From Rhododendron vialii (taxonomy: Eukaryota; Streptophyta; Magnoliopsida; Ericales; Ericaceae): a DNA stretch of 64,000 bases. Location: the NCBI RefSeq assembly GCF_030253575.1, contig NC_080557.1, positions 43,600,501 to 43,664,500 on the forward strand, written 5' to 3'. A model generated the notes under the pieces. It ran no database searches, had not been told where the DNA came from, and saw only the letters and a program-made list of their open reading frames with translations. The number at the start of each line of letters is the position of its first letter. The stretch's first letter is position 1. A program made the translations under genes and the position numbers. This document shows positions 32,896-44,107 of this stretch, piece by piece.

Positions 32896-34305
32896 GCGCG
32901 CGCGCGCGCGAAATGGGTCACTGCTATAAATGTTGGATAACAAGAGGTCTTTTCATCGTATTTGGATCTCTCTCTTAATCAAAGTAAACTTGTCACTGCT
33001 AGATAATGTTGGATAACAAGAGGTCTTTCATCCTATTTGGAATAGTTTAGCCTTCTGAATCCCGGATGGGGGCACTGAATTTGTTTGCCTAAGAAAAGCT
33101 CATATAAGCTGTATTTACTATTTATGAGCAGCCGTGGATGTTGCCTCCATCAAGGTTGACATGGCTGCGACGTGATTAGTTTCTGGAAGTTCATTGCTTT
33201 AGAAAATATTGGTGCATTTAGAAGCTCAATGGACGTATTCAACATCCATTTGGAATTGAAAGAAATTACTGGAGAGTTTGCTATTGACCTTGGCCAATTA
33301 GTGGTGCATTTTTTCATGATAGCTAGGAGAACCAAGAGGTATATATATGCATTCTTGCAGCCAGAATGATCACTGAAAAAGGTCGTTAACCACGTTATGC
33401 TCTACCAGCTAGCAACTTCTACTGGAATTTTTTAGAAAAAAAAGGCTTTTATCCATGTGTGGTCACTCAGCATATCTTTCTGACTAATTCCTCCAAGATG
33501 AATGCCTGTTGTAAACCCTTTTTAATGTGTAGATCTGTATCTTTCTATCCGAACAGTAACCTTCACAAATGACCTTTTGCTTAAGTTGGCCAACGAGACT
33601 CTGGACACCAGAGGCTCATCAAGCGCCAAATAAAACCAGCACTTGATTGGTTCTACAAAATTGGCCAGGTGATTCCATCGCCAGGAAGAAAAACAATATA
33701 GTAAAACCATAGCGTGATTGGTAGATGAAACTGCCAACTTAGTATCAGATTATGGCTGAAGTGTATTATCAAGAAAGATTAGCCTAAACCTCAGACCTAA
33801 AACTCGAAGAAAAATCAAGTTTTGGAAGCCCTCTGTAAAACAGAGACATGATAGGGTTAGTTACTTAGTAAAGTGCATGTTTTGACATGTTTCCACATAA
33901 ATAAATAATGACAGTTATGGCTAGTATAGTAGTACTTGATAGTTAATCGCCTTTACGGTTATGCATGAAAGTGATTTACTGCAAGTATCTAAGATCGGTC
34001 GAGGACGAAACACATCTGGCAACAAAATGTACTTAAGAAGTCATGGATAAGCTGGTAGCGCTTAATTCTCAATTACACACTTTGTTTTGCATGGAAAAAA
34101 TATTTTAGCAATTAATTGTATTCATTAAGTAGATTCATAAGACAAATTTAGCACATTTATATGGTTAATTGCTGTCAGCCAGTAATCAATATTGCTATCA
34201 GCCAATAATCAATTGATTAAGCTCATGATTTTGCATTGTACCACAGTAATTGTCTTCATTAACCAAATTCCTAAAATCAACTTTGCACATCGTAGGACTA
34301 GAGAA
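31306..34305. other. Intergenic, no supported gene
   Basis: Several short open frames (31305-31553, 32524-32799, 33172-33369) carry no domain I recognise. About 31680-31840 is a repeat rich in 'gattaatcggg' words. 'gttggataacaagaggtctt' occurs twice (32930 and 33008), a short local duplication. About 32740-32830 has a codon-like stretch reading MDESKMQLEIEISHLRAAELF, too short to call a gene. This could include a non-coding transcript or decayed gene that I cannot identify. Confidence 0.35.
32840..32910. repeat. Compound microsatellite (CT)n(CA)n(CG)n
   Basis: A (CT) run of about 20 units passes directly into a short (CA) run and a (CG) run. Alternating CG of this length is unusual in AT-rich plant intergenic DNA. 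Confidence 0.9.
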
Positions 34306-34310
34306 CTATC

Positions 34311-34625
34311 TGTTGTAACGAACGCTATGAATGCAAGCTAAGAACGAGAAATTGAAAACTAAACAAGAAATCACAAAGACACAAGATATACGTGGTTCCC
34401 CAAGTTGGGTACGTCCACGGGCGAGGAGAGAGAGGATTCACTAACCAACGTGGAGAAGAGATACAAAGAGCCGGCTATAATCCGTAACTCTAAAAAGGCC
34501 ACAATATGAAAGCCCAAAAGATAATTTTTAGAAGTACCCCAAAAGCCTTATTTATAATAGGCTACAAAAACGGGAACAACATAATTAACCAATGTGGGAC
34601 TAAAGAATACAAGGCATTCCCAACA
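34311..34625 (-). repeat. 3' LTR of copia element
   Basis: 315 bp, starts TGTTG and ends CAACA on the plus strand, identical to the partner LTR at 38721. In element orientation this is the downstream LTR. Confidence 0.97.
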
Positions 34626-34719
34626 ATTCTCCACCTTGACTTGAATTCCACCGAACTAAATCACCAAATATAGCTATCCCCTTCTAACCTCTCACTCGCC
34701 AAATGCCCCCGAGGGGCGA

Positions 34720-35349
34720 TCAACTGCAAATACCAAGCAAGCCCAAGCAATGCTTGAACTTGGCAACCGGAACCGGTTTAGTCAACATATCTGCTGGGTT
34801 ATCTGCCGTACCCACTTTCTTCACCTCAACTTGCTTCTGTGAGATGATATCCCGAACGAAGTGATACCTGACATCGATATGCTTAGTCCTCTCATGATAC
34901 ATCAGATTTTTAGTCAAATGTATAGCACTCTGCGAATCACAAAATACTGAACTCACACCCTGTGCAAGACCAAGCTCACAAAGCAAACCTCTCATCCACA
35001 ATGCCTCCTTCACAGCTTCAGCAATGGCCATATACTCCGCTTCTGTTGTAGACAGCGCAACTGTAGCCTGTAAAGTAGCTTTCCAACTAATGGCACTTCC
35101 GGACAGAGTAAAGACATAACCTGTCAGAGACCTCCTCTTATCGTGGTCATCGGCAAAATCCGAATCAACATAACCAACAGCATGATCACCAGAATTGACA
35201 ATCCCAAACAATAGACCAACACCTGCAGTTCCGCACAAATACCGTAGTATCCATTTCACAGCCTCCCAATGTGCCTTTCCTGGACGCCCCATATAACGAC
35301 TAACGACACTAACTGCATGTGAAATATCAGGACGAGTACATACCATGGC
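34720..35349 (-). pseudogene. Copia RNase H domain, cut off by a stop
   Basis: Continues the pol frame after an in-frame TAA at 35350-35352. It encodes the end of reverse transcriptase and the Ty1/copia RNase H: RPDISHAVSVVSRYM, SLTGYVFTLSGSAISWKA, catalytic TEAEYMA, DSQSAI, and RTKHIDVRYHF. It ends in TGA at 34720. The frame is otherwise open, so only one codon separates it from the rest of pol. Without readthrough, this domain is not made. Confidence 0.9.
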
Positions 35350-37962
35350 TTACATAAGGCTCCCAACTGCGCACGAATATGGAACCTGAGACATATACTT
35401 CTCCTCATCCTCCGACTGTGGTGACAACTCAGCTGAAAGTCGAAAGTGTGCTGCCAAAGGGGTACTGACTGGCTTCGAGTTCTGCATGGCAAAGCGCTCA
35501 AGTACTTTAAAAACATAAGACTTCTGATTCAAAAATAATTTGCCAGCTACTCGATCTCTGCAAATCTCCATACCCAAAATACGTTTTGCCGCACCCAAAT
35601 CTTTCATCTCAAATTCACCACCTAACTGTTGTTTCAACCTGTTGATTTCTGACACACTCTTGGCAGCAATAAGCATATCATCAACATACAACAGTAGATA
35701 AACAAATGAACCATCTGGAAGTTTTCGAAAATATACACAACTGTCATACTCACTCCTAGAATATGACTGGCTTATCATAAAAGTATCAAACCGCTTATAC
35801 CACTGCCTAGGGGATTGTTTGAGGCCATACAAAGACTTACGAAGTAAACAAACGTGATCCTCCTTACCAGAAACAACAAATCCCTCAGGCTGACGCATAT
35901 AAATCTGTTCCTCAAGCTCGCCGTGCAAAAACGCAGTTTTGACATCAAGTTGCTCTAACTCAAGATCATAACATGCAACAATAGCAAGTAAAGTGCGAAT
36001 GGAACTATGTTTTACAACTGGTGAAAATACCTCATTGTAGTCAACACCCTCCTTCTGGCTGTATCCTTTCGCCACTAGCCGAGCTTTAAACCGAGCGTCT
36101 TCTACCCCTGGAATACCTGGTTTGCGCTTGAAGATCCACTTGCATCCAACAATCCTCTTCCCTTTCAGCGGTTCTACTAACTCCCATGTCTGATTCTTCT
36201 GAAGAGACTCAATCTCCTCATTCATAGCAACAAACCACTGTGCAGACTCAGCGCTCAAAACAGCTTCCGTATAGCTTGAAGGCTCCTCATACTCAACTGT
36301 TTCAGCAACTGATAAAGCATAGGCCACCATCTCAGAATAAGCCGAATACCTTTCAGGAGGCCGAATCTCCCTCCTTGGCCTATCTTTAGCAATAGTGCGT
36401 GGTTGCTCAACTAATGCATCAACCTTTGTGTCTGAACTCTTGAACTCCTCTTCAATTGGCTTCTCAATGTGCTTCTTCCCTGAGTCGGAAGATTCACCCA
36501 AAAACTCCACCTGCTTTGGAACACTATGTTCTTGAACTGTATCATCAACCTGCTTAGACCCCTTAATCAGATAATTTTCATCAAAAGTCACATCCCTACT
36601 GATCAAAAACTTCAAATCATCAGAGCACCATAACCTGTACCCTTTGACACCTGCTGCATAACCCAAGAAAATACACTTCTTGGCCCGTGGCTCCAGTTTA
36701 CCTTCATTCACATGAGCGTAAGCTGGACACCCAAAAACACGCAATACAGAATAATCAGCTGGATGACCTGACCATACCTCAAACGGAGTCTTACACTCAA
36801 TAGCAGTCGACGGAGACCTGTTCACCAAATAGCATGTTGTGGAAACGGCTTCAGCCCAAAATTCTTTGCCCAATCCGGAATTGGACAACATACAACGTGC
36901 CTTCTCCAAAAGAGTCCTGTTCATTCGTTCAGCCACACCATTCTGCTGAGGGGTTTTTCTCACTGTGTGATGCCTCACAATGCCCTCATCACTGCAGAAC
37001 CTATCAAACTCGCCAAGACAAAACTCCATACCATTGTCAGTTCTCAAACGTTTTATTTTCTTACCAGTCTGATTCTCAATCAAAGTTTTAAACTGTTTGA
37101 ATGTATTAAAGACGTCACTCTTATGTTTCAACATATACACCCAAACCTTACGAGAGAAATCATCAATAATACTCATAAAATATCGAAAACCACCTTTAGA
37201 AGTTACCTCTGCGGGACCCCAAAGATCCGAGTGAAAATAATCCACCGTGCCTTTGGTGCGATGAACAGCTGTACTGAATTTTACCCTGCACTGCTTGCCG
37301 TAGACACAATGCTCACAGAAATCCAGTTTCTCAATTTTCTGGCCACATAGCAAACCCTGTTTGCTCAAAACTGTCATCCCCCTCTCGCTCATATGCCCAA
37401 GGCGCATATGCCACAAACGAGTCAAGTCTGAATCTGAAACCTTGGATGAAGCAACCGTTGCTGCAGCACCTATAACTGTACTGCCCTGGAGTGTATAGAG
37501 GTTACCACGCTTCTGACCCTTCATCAGTACTAATGCACCCCTTGAGACTTTCAAAACTCCACCTTCACCGAGGAATTTGCAACCATGAGAATCAAGAGCA
37601 CCCAGGGATATAAGATTTTTCTTCAAATCTGGAACATGTCGAACCTCAGATAAAGTCCTAACAATACCGTCATGCATCCTAAGCTGAATCGTTCCTGAAC
37701 CAACAGTCTTACAGGCCATGTTGTTGCCCATCAAAACTGTACCACCATTAACTGCCTCATAAGTAGAAAACCACTCTCTATGCGGACACATATGGTATGA
37801 ACATCCAGAATCTAGAACCCACTCGGTATTAGAGCGAGAATCGCCCTCTGTAACTGATAACACATTATCTGACTCATCTGAACTTTCAGCAATTCCAGCA
37901 ATTACTTTACCCCCTTTCTGGTCTTCTTTTTCCTTCTCCTTGAGTTTTAAACAGTCACTTTT
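35350..37962 (-). pseudogene. Copia pol: protease, integrase, reverse transcriptase
   Basis: An open frame follows the TAG at 37963. First comes the aspartic protease ([14 protein letters not shown]), then the GAG-pre-integrase motif ([11 protein letters not shown]). The integrase core follows ([41 protein letters not shown]), then reverse transcriptase ([25 protein letters not shown], and catalytic YVDDM). The frame ends at a TAA inside the region joining RT to RNase H, where family members read through with a sense codon. There are no frameshifts. Confidence 0.93.
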
Positions 37963-38664
37963 CTAGTGCCCGGGTTTCTTGCAATAATTGCACTTTCCCT
38001 TCTTCTTACCTGATGATCTGGATCTTCCCCTATTACTCGACTCCACCCTTTCTGTTGTTCTTCCCCTAACAAACAAACCCTCCGCATGTGCATCACCCTC
38101 ACCTGACACTTTTTTCCTCAATTCTTTCGAATATAGGCTGGCCTTAACATCCTCCATGGATATCGTGTCTTTGCCATACAATAGGGTTGTAACAAAGTGC
38201 TCATACGAAAGTGGTAAAGAACATAGCAAAATTAGGGCTTGGTCCTCATCCTCAATTTTACTATCAATATTTTTCAGATCCATAATAATACGGTTGAACT
38301 CGTCTAAGTGATCTTTAACAGGTATACCTTCTCGCATACGAAACGTATAAAGACGTTGTTTGAGATATAACCTGTTGGTGAGCGACTTCGTCATATATAT
38401 GCCTTCCAACTTCAGCCAAATTCCTGCTGCTGAAGTTTCTTCTTCCACCTCGCGAAGAACGTCATCTGCCAGACTCAACTGAATAGAACTCAGAGCTTTG
38501 GCATCCGTATCATCCCAATCTTCCTCTTTGATTCCAGAACTAGTCTTGCCTAACAAAACCTTGTGCAATCCTTGTTGGGTTAGCAGAGCCTTCATCTTTA
38601 CTCTCCAAAGACTGAAACTGCTGCTCTGCCCATCAAACTTCGCAATCTCAAATTTAGCCGCCAT
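37963..38664 (-). pseudogene. Copia gag with stop in zinc knuckle
   Basis: The first ATG is at 38664. The product has the UBN2/copia gag layout: [19 protein letters not shown] near the N-terminus, '[23 protein letters not shown]', a basic '[15 protein letters not shown]' stretch, then CNYCKKPGH. The CCHC knuckle (C-x2-C-x4-H-x4-C) is interrupted by TAG directly after the His; the remaining KSDC lies in frame beyond it. A truncated gag of about 233 residues would therefore lack the last zinc ligand. Confidence 0.9.
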
Positions 38665-38702
38665 AGCCACAATCGGAAACGAAACCCTAGTTTTTGCAAC
38701 CT

Positions 38703-38719
38703 AAGGCTCTGATACCAGT
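38703..38719 (-). other. Primer-binding site (initiator tRNA-Met)
   Basis: The minus strand reads 'ctggtatcagagcc' immediately inside the 5' LTR. This is the canonical plant retrotransposon priming site for minus-strand DNA synthesis. Confidence 0.9.
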
Positions 38720-38720
38720 T

Positions 38721-39035
38721 TGTTGTAACGAACGCTATGAATGCAAGCTAAGAACGAGAAATTGAAAACTAAACAAGAAATCACAAAGACACAAGATATA
38801 CGTGGTTCCCCAAGTTGGGTACGTCCACGGGCGAGGAGAGAGAGGATTCACTAACCAACGTGGAGAAGAGATACAAAGAGCCGGCTATAATCCGTAACTC
38901 TAAAAAGGCCACAATATGAAAGCCCAAAAGATAATTTTTAGAAGTACCCCAAAAGCCTTATTTATAATAGGCTACAAAAACGGGAACAACATAATTAACC
39001 AATGTGGGACTAAAGAATACAAGGCATTCCCAACA
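38721..39035 (-). repeat. 5' LTR of copia element
   Basis: 315 bp, identical to the LTR at 34311. It is the upstream, promoter-bearing LTR in element orientation. Confidence 0.97.
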
Positions 39036-39040
39036 CTATC

Positions 39041-39683
39041 AATAGTAATACGTTATCCATCTATGGTATCAATGTCAATGTCCCAGCTAATTTGATATGC
39101 ATGGTTACAACGACCCTAAAAGCTGGTTATAGGCAGTGCTTCTGTCAGCTGCAAAAAGATGTTGATAATTCGGCTTCTTAACGACACTACATTTAAATCA
39201 GTGTCCTAGACCAGTAATAAAGTGGAACCTACTGTGACGCGGCGCCAAATCTATCGAAATTAAAATAACAACTTAGTAAACCGTTGGATCATCTTTAATT
39301 GACGTACTATGACAAAATTGACCATTAAATAACCAGATCTCTCCAAGAAAATACATCGGTTAATTTCCAATAATAGTAGATTGACATGCATAGTTTTGGT
39401 AAGTACTATGAGTGCATTAGGTTGTGAAAAACATAGAAATTGTAAGAAACGATTTTCCTTTGGCATAAATTGATTGGCTTTTACTATCATTATTGAGCTT
39501 CCAATTCTGTTTGGATTTTGTTTTGGATTGCGCCTCGATACGATGCATGCTCTTAAATTCGCTTTGTGAGTTCAGATGAGGTGTTCTATAAATTCGCCTT
39601 AGTGTTTGTGTCACCCCTTTGCTATCAGTTCCACATCAAGGTTTCCGCTTTCTCCCTTTTTCCATTTTTTGTAGTCTCAAAAA
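39041..39683. other. bZIP upstream region, no gene seen
   Basis: AT-rich. A TATA-like 'tctataaatt' at about 39586-39595 lies some 90 bases upstream of the bZIP start codon and is a likely core promoter. Confidence 0.45.
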
Positions 39684-40800
39684 ATGGAGAAGAGCAAGAA
39701 GTATGTTTCTTCCTCCACCAACCGGCCACCAATTAGCCCTAAACCTTTCACTCTGATTCCTTTGTCCACTGCCCTTCCAATGGCCACTAGTTCATCTGAA
39801 GGGTGGCAAAAATCCTACTTCATGACCAAGCCTCATCAAGAGCCATCACTAGAAGTTACAAACAAAAACCCACCTTTAGTACTTTCTAAGAATCCAATCA
39901 CTGCAGTTGAACCATCATCTACTAATATTGGTGGTATTACCGTCAAGACCGAGCAAGGGATTGACTACGAGCTGGGGGGGCGTAACCTAGATCTCAACAT
40001 GGACATTAGAAAGCTCAGAAGGTTATCTATCTTGTTGTTTCCATGATTTTTTTCCCTCGAATATACCTCCTTGTTTTCCCCTCCGAGCTTGTCTATTATG
40101 GCTAGTTTGTTTCGTGGGATTATGGCGTGAGGTTTCGACTAACAAAAACATGGGTCCATCATGTCAGAGTTTGTCTCTTTGGCATTTAGTTGGTCGGTTT
40201 GTCTTAACTGCTAATTCTATACACTTGGTCAAATCCGGTGTTTAGTTGGTCCGATTGTCTTGATTACTAACACCATGTGGGTGATGATTTTTTACGCTTC
40301 CATCTTCTCCAACTACACTTTGTGTTATTAGCTGGATACAAAAGATGTCCTTAGCAAAAGAAAGACCAATGCATTCCCACATATCCTGAAATTCAGGCAG
40401 AGTTTAGATAAAGGTGAACCTACACTCGTGAGAGATAGATATTTATGCATGGAATTTTCTTTGTAGGCTTCTATCGAATCGAATTTCTGCCAAGAGATCC
40501 AGATTGAGAAAGGATCAACATACCAATAATCTGGAAAAGAAGTTGAAAGATCTAGAGGTAACAACAATACTCTAAATAAAAGTTTGTTTTGTTTCGGCTT
40601 TAAATTACTCACACTTGCTATGGATCATTCTCTTTTTAGTGTTTACCATCTGTACTACATTTGTGTAGGCCGAAGTTGGGGTGCTTCATCCTATTGTAGA
40701 AAGTGAGATAGATACAAATAAACAGCTGCGAATGGAGAACCGAATTTTGAAAGAAAAGATACGTGTTCAAGAAGTTAGAGCCAAACTGTCACTCGGTAAC

Positions 40801-40842
<42 letters not shown>

Positions 40843-41050
40843 CATGCATGCAATTAAGTACTCTATGATTTAGTGAGAATTTTGTGCAGCTCAAATTAAA
40901 GAGAATCAAGCGGAAGTAAAGAGGTACAACGAACTCCATGCTGCTCAACTAAGAAAATGGAGCTCCGTGAAAATGGAGGCTCTGGAGTTAGACCCTGCTC
41001 TGAACTTTGAGTCCCTCACCATCGATCCTCCGAAGAGTTTGATGGATTGA
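39684..41050 (+). CDS. bZIP transcription factor, group E-like
   Basis: Encodes a 238-residue basic leucine zipper protein. Exons: 39684-40021, 40467-40557, 40669-40795, 40890-41050 (TGA). All phases join. The basic region LLSNRISAKRSRLRK (114-128) carries the invariant N-x7-R (N117, R125), which contacts DNA; leucines L135, L142 and L149 follow at heptad spacing. P151 then breaks the zipper (LHPIV), after which a long charged helix continues to about residue 220. A proline in the zipper, 'AEV.VL.P.V' wording and introns inside the zipper recall Arabidopsis group E (bZIP34/61-like). That subgroup is inference. The first 110 residues are Ser/Pro/Thr-rich and disordered. Target genes cannot be read from sequence. 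A TATA-like box lies about 90 bases upstream. Confidence 0.88.
40804..40839. repeat. CT microsatellite in bZIP intron 3
   Basis: (CT)17-18 only eight bases downstream of the splice donor at 40796, inside an intron of 94 bp. Length change here could affect splicing of a short intron. Confidence 0.9.
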
Positions 41051-42010
41051 TATATTTTCTGCTGTTTAATTTCGAGGTTTTAGATGTGTGTATTTGTTGT
41101 CACTCTCTTTGTGATTGGATTATCATGTGAAATTGTCTTCTTCTTTTTTTCTTCTTTTATATATATATATGAACACAGTGCACGTTTCCTTTATTTTGCC
41201 ATTGAATTCGAGTTTTACAACTTTTTTAAGGGCTTTAGACGATTTCCAACGATATGGTTAATCGTTTAGACAACGGAAGAAAATAAAAGTTCCTGCCATC
41301 GTTGGGAGTAAGAGAAGAAATGGAATGGCCATGAAGCTCAAAAATTGGAGATTAGGAAAATTTTCATTTAATAATGTTGATAGAAGGGAGGAGTGTGTGG
41401 GACCCGCAATCTTTTTGAGCAAGTTTGTACAATTACATGAGAAATGCGTAGTTATAGCTGCGGCGTATATACGCCGGAGGTGTAAACATTTGTTTCCTTT
41501 AAATCAATTATATTGCCCTATGTAGTCATTTTGTGGTCTCAATTAAACGAACATAGTGACGTGGCATAATGTAATTAATTTGGGAAAAATAAATGTTTAT
41601 ACCGACAGTGTAAATAATTTAATTTCTTGAAGTTAACTCTTAAAATCTTGAACTCTCTGTGATAAAATCCCGATCTCATACAAAAGCCCATAATAGGCTC
41701 AAAAATAAGCCCATAATAGGCTCAAAAATATTCGAGCCACTTAATGATGGGCCTAAAGACCATGGGTTTATATTAAGGGAAAATGACGGCAATGACATGT
41801 TTTGATAATTAATATCCGCCAAGAACATTTGTTAATGCTGAAAATGTCATTGGCGGATATTAATTATCAAAACACGTTCTGAGCGATCATTTTCCCTTAT
41901 ATTAATAGTTGGACGTTAAGGTCCAACATCGGCCTTAATTGTAGGATTTGTTAAAAACCATTGGCATCCAAGTGACAAGAGAAATAGGTGATCGAGTTAC
42001 TAAAGGCTAC
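41051..42010. other. Intergenic with fold-back element
   Basis: The bZIP 3' UTR comes first, then AT-rich sequence. 41774-41898 is a fold-back: 'aagggaaaatga' and 'ttttgataattaatatccgcca' are mirrored by 'tggcggatattaattatcaaaa' and 'tcattttccctt'. A short direct repeat, 'gcccataataggctcaaaaa', occurs at 41687 and 41709. No gene seen. Confidence 0.6.
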
Positions 42011-42012
42011 TT

Positions 42013-42247
42013 CTTCTTCTTTTTTTATAACGCAAGTGTCCTAGCAAGCGTACGCACATTTCGACTAATTCTGGAAAATCAATCCCACGACCGTCTTTCA
42101 AGAGTCTCAAGTGAAGCCAGAACAAAACTCTATATGGACTGATCCCAAAGGAGATAGTACCACCTGAAAAGTTTCAAACCTGAGACCTGAAAAGAGAGCA
42201 AACCCCTAAATCTTAAGTTTTGACCACTTGGCCAACCTCCTGGGTTA
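42013..42247 (-). mobile_element. tRNA-derived SINE, minus strand
   Basis: Read on the minus strand, it has box A-like 'tggccaagtgg' near the 5' end, box B-like 'ggtttgaaact', the 3' word 'agaattagtcgaaatgtgcg', and a terminal A-run (seen as 'cttctttttttat' on the plus strand). It shares this 3' end with 43922-44095, and more loosely with 47826-48040. Target duplication is unclear ('ctactt' may flank). Confidence 0.7.
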
Positions 42248-42739
42248 TTACAGAAGACTACTTGTCTCACAGGAATTGTTGAGTAAATTACTTGATTAAT
42301 GATTATTAATGATAAAAAGAATCACATTAGTCACGATACTTTACATTAATGGTTTACTAACTTAGGAGATATATATTAGTATTATGTAGACTTGTGCAAT
42401 TCTACCTTGTTCCAAGGATATTACCAAAATAATTAAGTACTCCTACTAAATAAACAAGACAATTACTTGTTCAAGTTGCTAATCATAGGAAGGAATGTAG
42501 GAGCATTTCGCGTTGAACTGGTCTTCAAAATACCGATCCAGTCTGAAAACGTCCTCTAAATTATTATTCCGTGACTTATTATTTATTATATATACTATTC
42601 ATCGTGATATCTGCCCAACATCAACATTAATTTCATAGACTTTTTTCCCTTCTTTTATTATGAGATGATGCATTTTGTCCCCCCCTCTCTCTCTCCAAGC
42701 TAAATTCCAATTTAGATTTCTTCTTGGTAGAAATTCCTC

Positions 42740-43140
42740 TTGTCTTTTGGCTCAATAAGGTGTTCAGAACTCTTATTGCGGTCAGAGATTCCATTCTCAC
42801 GGATGTTAAACATTTCAAACATTGTGGCTATTGGGGGTTATGTTCAGCTATTATCTTCAGGACTCCGGAAGTCGTCGAAGTGCGCGCTAACTGACTCGGA
42901 CATTCGGTTATTAAAAAATGAAGAAGAAGGTGTTCATAACTTCACCCAATTACTAACTTTTAAGCGTAGGTGTGCTTGTTCTCTAAGAGATCGCAAGATG
43001 TACGAATTTCACGGAAGCGAAACATTCAAAAGCATAGAGCCGTTGAAGGGTTAGGTCAGTCATTAACTTCGAAACCCGAGATTAATTGAGGTGTGCATAA
43101 ACTGACCTAAACATCCGGTAATTTCGTATTCTACGTAATT
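42740..43140 (+). repeat. SINE 3'-end fragments
   Basis: Two tail-type segments are present. 42855-42920 reads 'gtcgtcgaagtgcgcgctaa' then 'gactcggacattcggttatt'. 43070-43130 reads 'gattaattgaggtgtgcata' then 'cctaaacatccggtaa'. Both match the 3' part of the local SINE family. Open frames across them are fortuitous. Confidence 0.55.
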
Positions 43141-43282
43141 ATCCAACTGCCTAAGTCCTGACTATAGACTAAAGGCGTCAGTCAATGGGTAGTAGGAAAA
43201 AGGTAGCTGTCATTGATCATGTGTCTGGAGAAGAAATGTTGGCCTTCGTTCGTCAGTCTTTAGAGAAACTCTGGAAAAATTT

Positions 43283-43522
43283 TCTTTTAGAATTTACTGT
43301 GGTTCCATTCTACGACAAATACTTATTTTTTAAGAATGTAATTTTAAGTTAAAAAATAATAGATTTAAAGAAATTAAAAAATATACAATATGAATATTGT
43401 TTGAAATATCTCAATGAGATCTTTTATACGGACACGGTGCAAAAAAATCAAAAAATTATTTTTTAGTTTAAAAATATAAAATAAATACTTATTTTTTAAG
43501 AAGGTATTTTGGAACGGACTCT
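43283..43522. mobile_element. AT-rich MITE
   Basis: 'acaaatacttattttttaag' near 43316 and 'aaataaatacttatttttta' near 43480 lie toward the two ends. The central word 'ctcaatgagatcttttatacgg' is shared with 48575-48800 and, decayed, with 26270-26490. No coding capacity. Confidence 0.5.
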
Positions 43523-43607
43523 ATATATATATATAAAGGACTACTTGTCTGGAAATAAGACAAGACTGGAAATAATTTGTTGATTATTTTTTACCAGTAA
43601 AGATATT

Positions 43608-43720
43608 GGTACCGACCACCAAAATCGAACAGCTTAGATCGGCTATCTGATGGCCAGAATGGACCCGGCGAGACCGTCGGTACGATTTCGGGATTTCGGG
43701 ATGATGGTGGCCATGTCGGT
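43608..43720. mobile_element. Short relative of the 7926-8169 MITE
   Basis: It starts 'ggtaccgaccaccaaaatcg' and contains 'gagaccgtcggtacgatttc', matching both arms of the longer element. The left arm is decayed and 'gggatttc' is duplicated. Confidence 0.65.
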
Positions 43721-43744
43721 TCGCATAGCACTACCATTTTTTAC

Positions 43745-43812
43745 CGTTCCAATTCACACAGTGCCATGACAAAGGACCTAGGCATCTGTGTTTGACCCTC
43801 TCTCTCTCCCTC
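43745..43812. repeat. Partial copy of the 50535-51826 inverted-repeat arm
   Basis: 'ccgttccaattcacaca' then 'gacaaaggacctaggcatct' match both arms of the large inverted repeat, showing that this sequence is dispersed. Confidence 0.65.
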
Positions 43813-43909
43813 TTACGCACAAGTTTTACTATAAGCACATAAGAATCTTGTTGGGGAACGGTCGAACGGAGACACCTCCACACAGCCTTATTTGTGCTGG
43901 CATTGTGGT

Positions 43910-44107
43910 AACTATAGGCTAAGGATTTAAGGTGTTTGCTTCATCCTAAAATTTGAGGTTCGATATTCTTCTTCTCAATAACTATTGAGGTCACCTCATT
44001 TTACACATAAGCGTGTAAAACGGTCATGAAAGGAACTGTAGAAATTAGTTCGAGGTGTGCGTAAGTTGGCTCGAGTTGCATTAACCCCCCAAAAAAACTA
44101 TAGGCTA
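43910..44107 (+). mobile_element. SINE with 12-bp target duplication
   Basis: The body at 43922-44095 has a box B-like 'gaggttcgatattc' and the family 3' word 'gaaattagttcgaggtgtgc'. It ends in a C/A run. 'aactataggcta' flanks it at 43910-43921 and 44096-44107. A short duplication of 'taggctagggaaa.atat' follows at 44103 and 44162. Confidence 0.75.

Larger units (their letters stand above)
34306..39040 (-). mobile_element. Full-length Ty1/copia retrotransposon, identical LTRs
   Basis: The element occupies 34311-39035 (4725 bp) and is transcribed on the minus strand. The LTRs, 34311-34625 and 38721-39035, are 315 bp each and identical base for base. They begin TGTTG and end CAACA. The target duplication 'ctatc' flanks it at 34306-34310 and 39036-39040. 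Next to the right (5') LTR, the minus strand reads 'ctggtatcagagcc', the initiator tRNA-Met primer-binding site. Next to the left (3') LTR it reads 'aaggtggagaatt', a polypurine tract. Domain order gag, protease, integrase, RT, RNase H defines copia. The layout resembles the Tork/Tnt1 lineage, though that lineage call is tentative. Identical LTRs mean a very recent insertion, yet two in-frame stops break the coding region. Confidence 0.97.

Noticed and set aside
36834..38704. Plus-strand frames within the copia element
   Set aside because: Antisense of the intact copia gag-pol reading frame.
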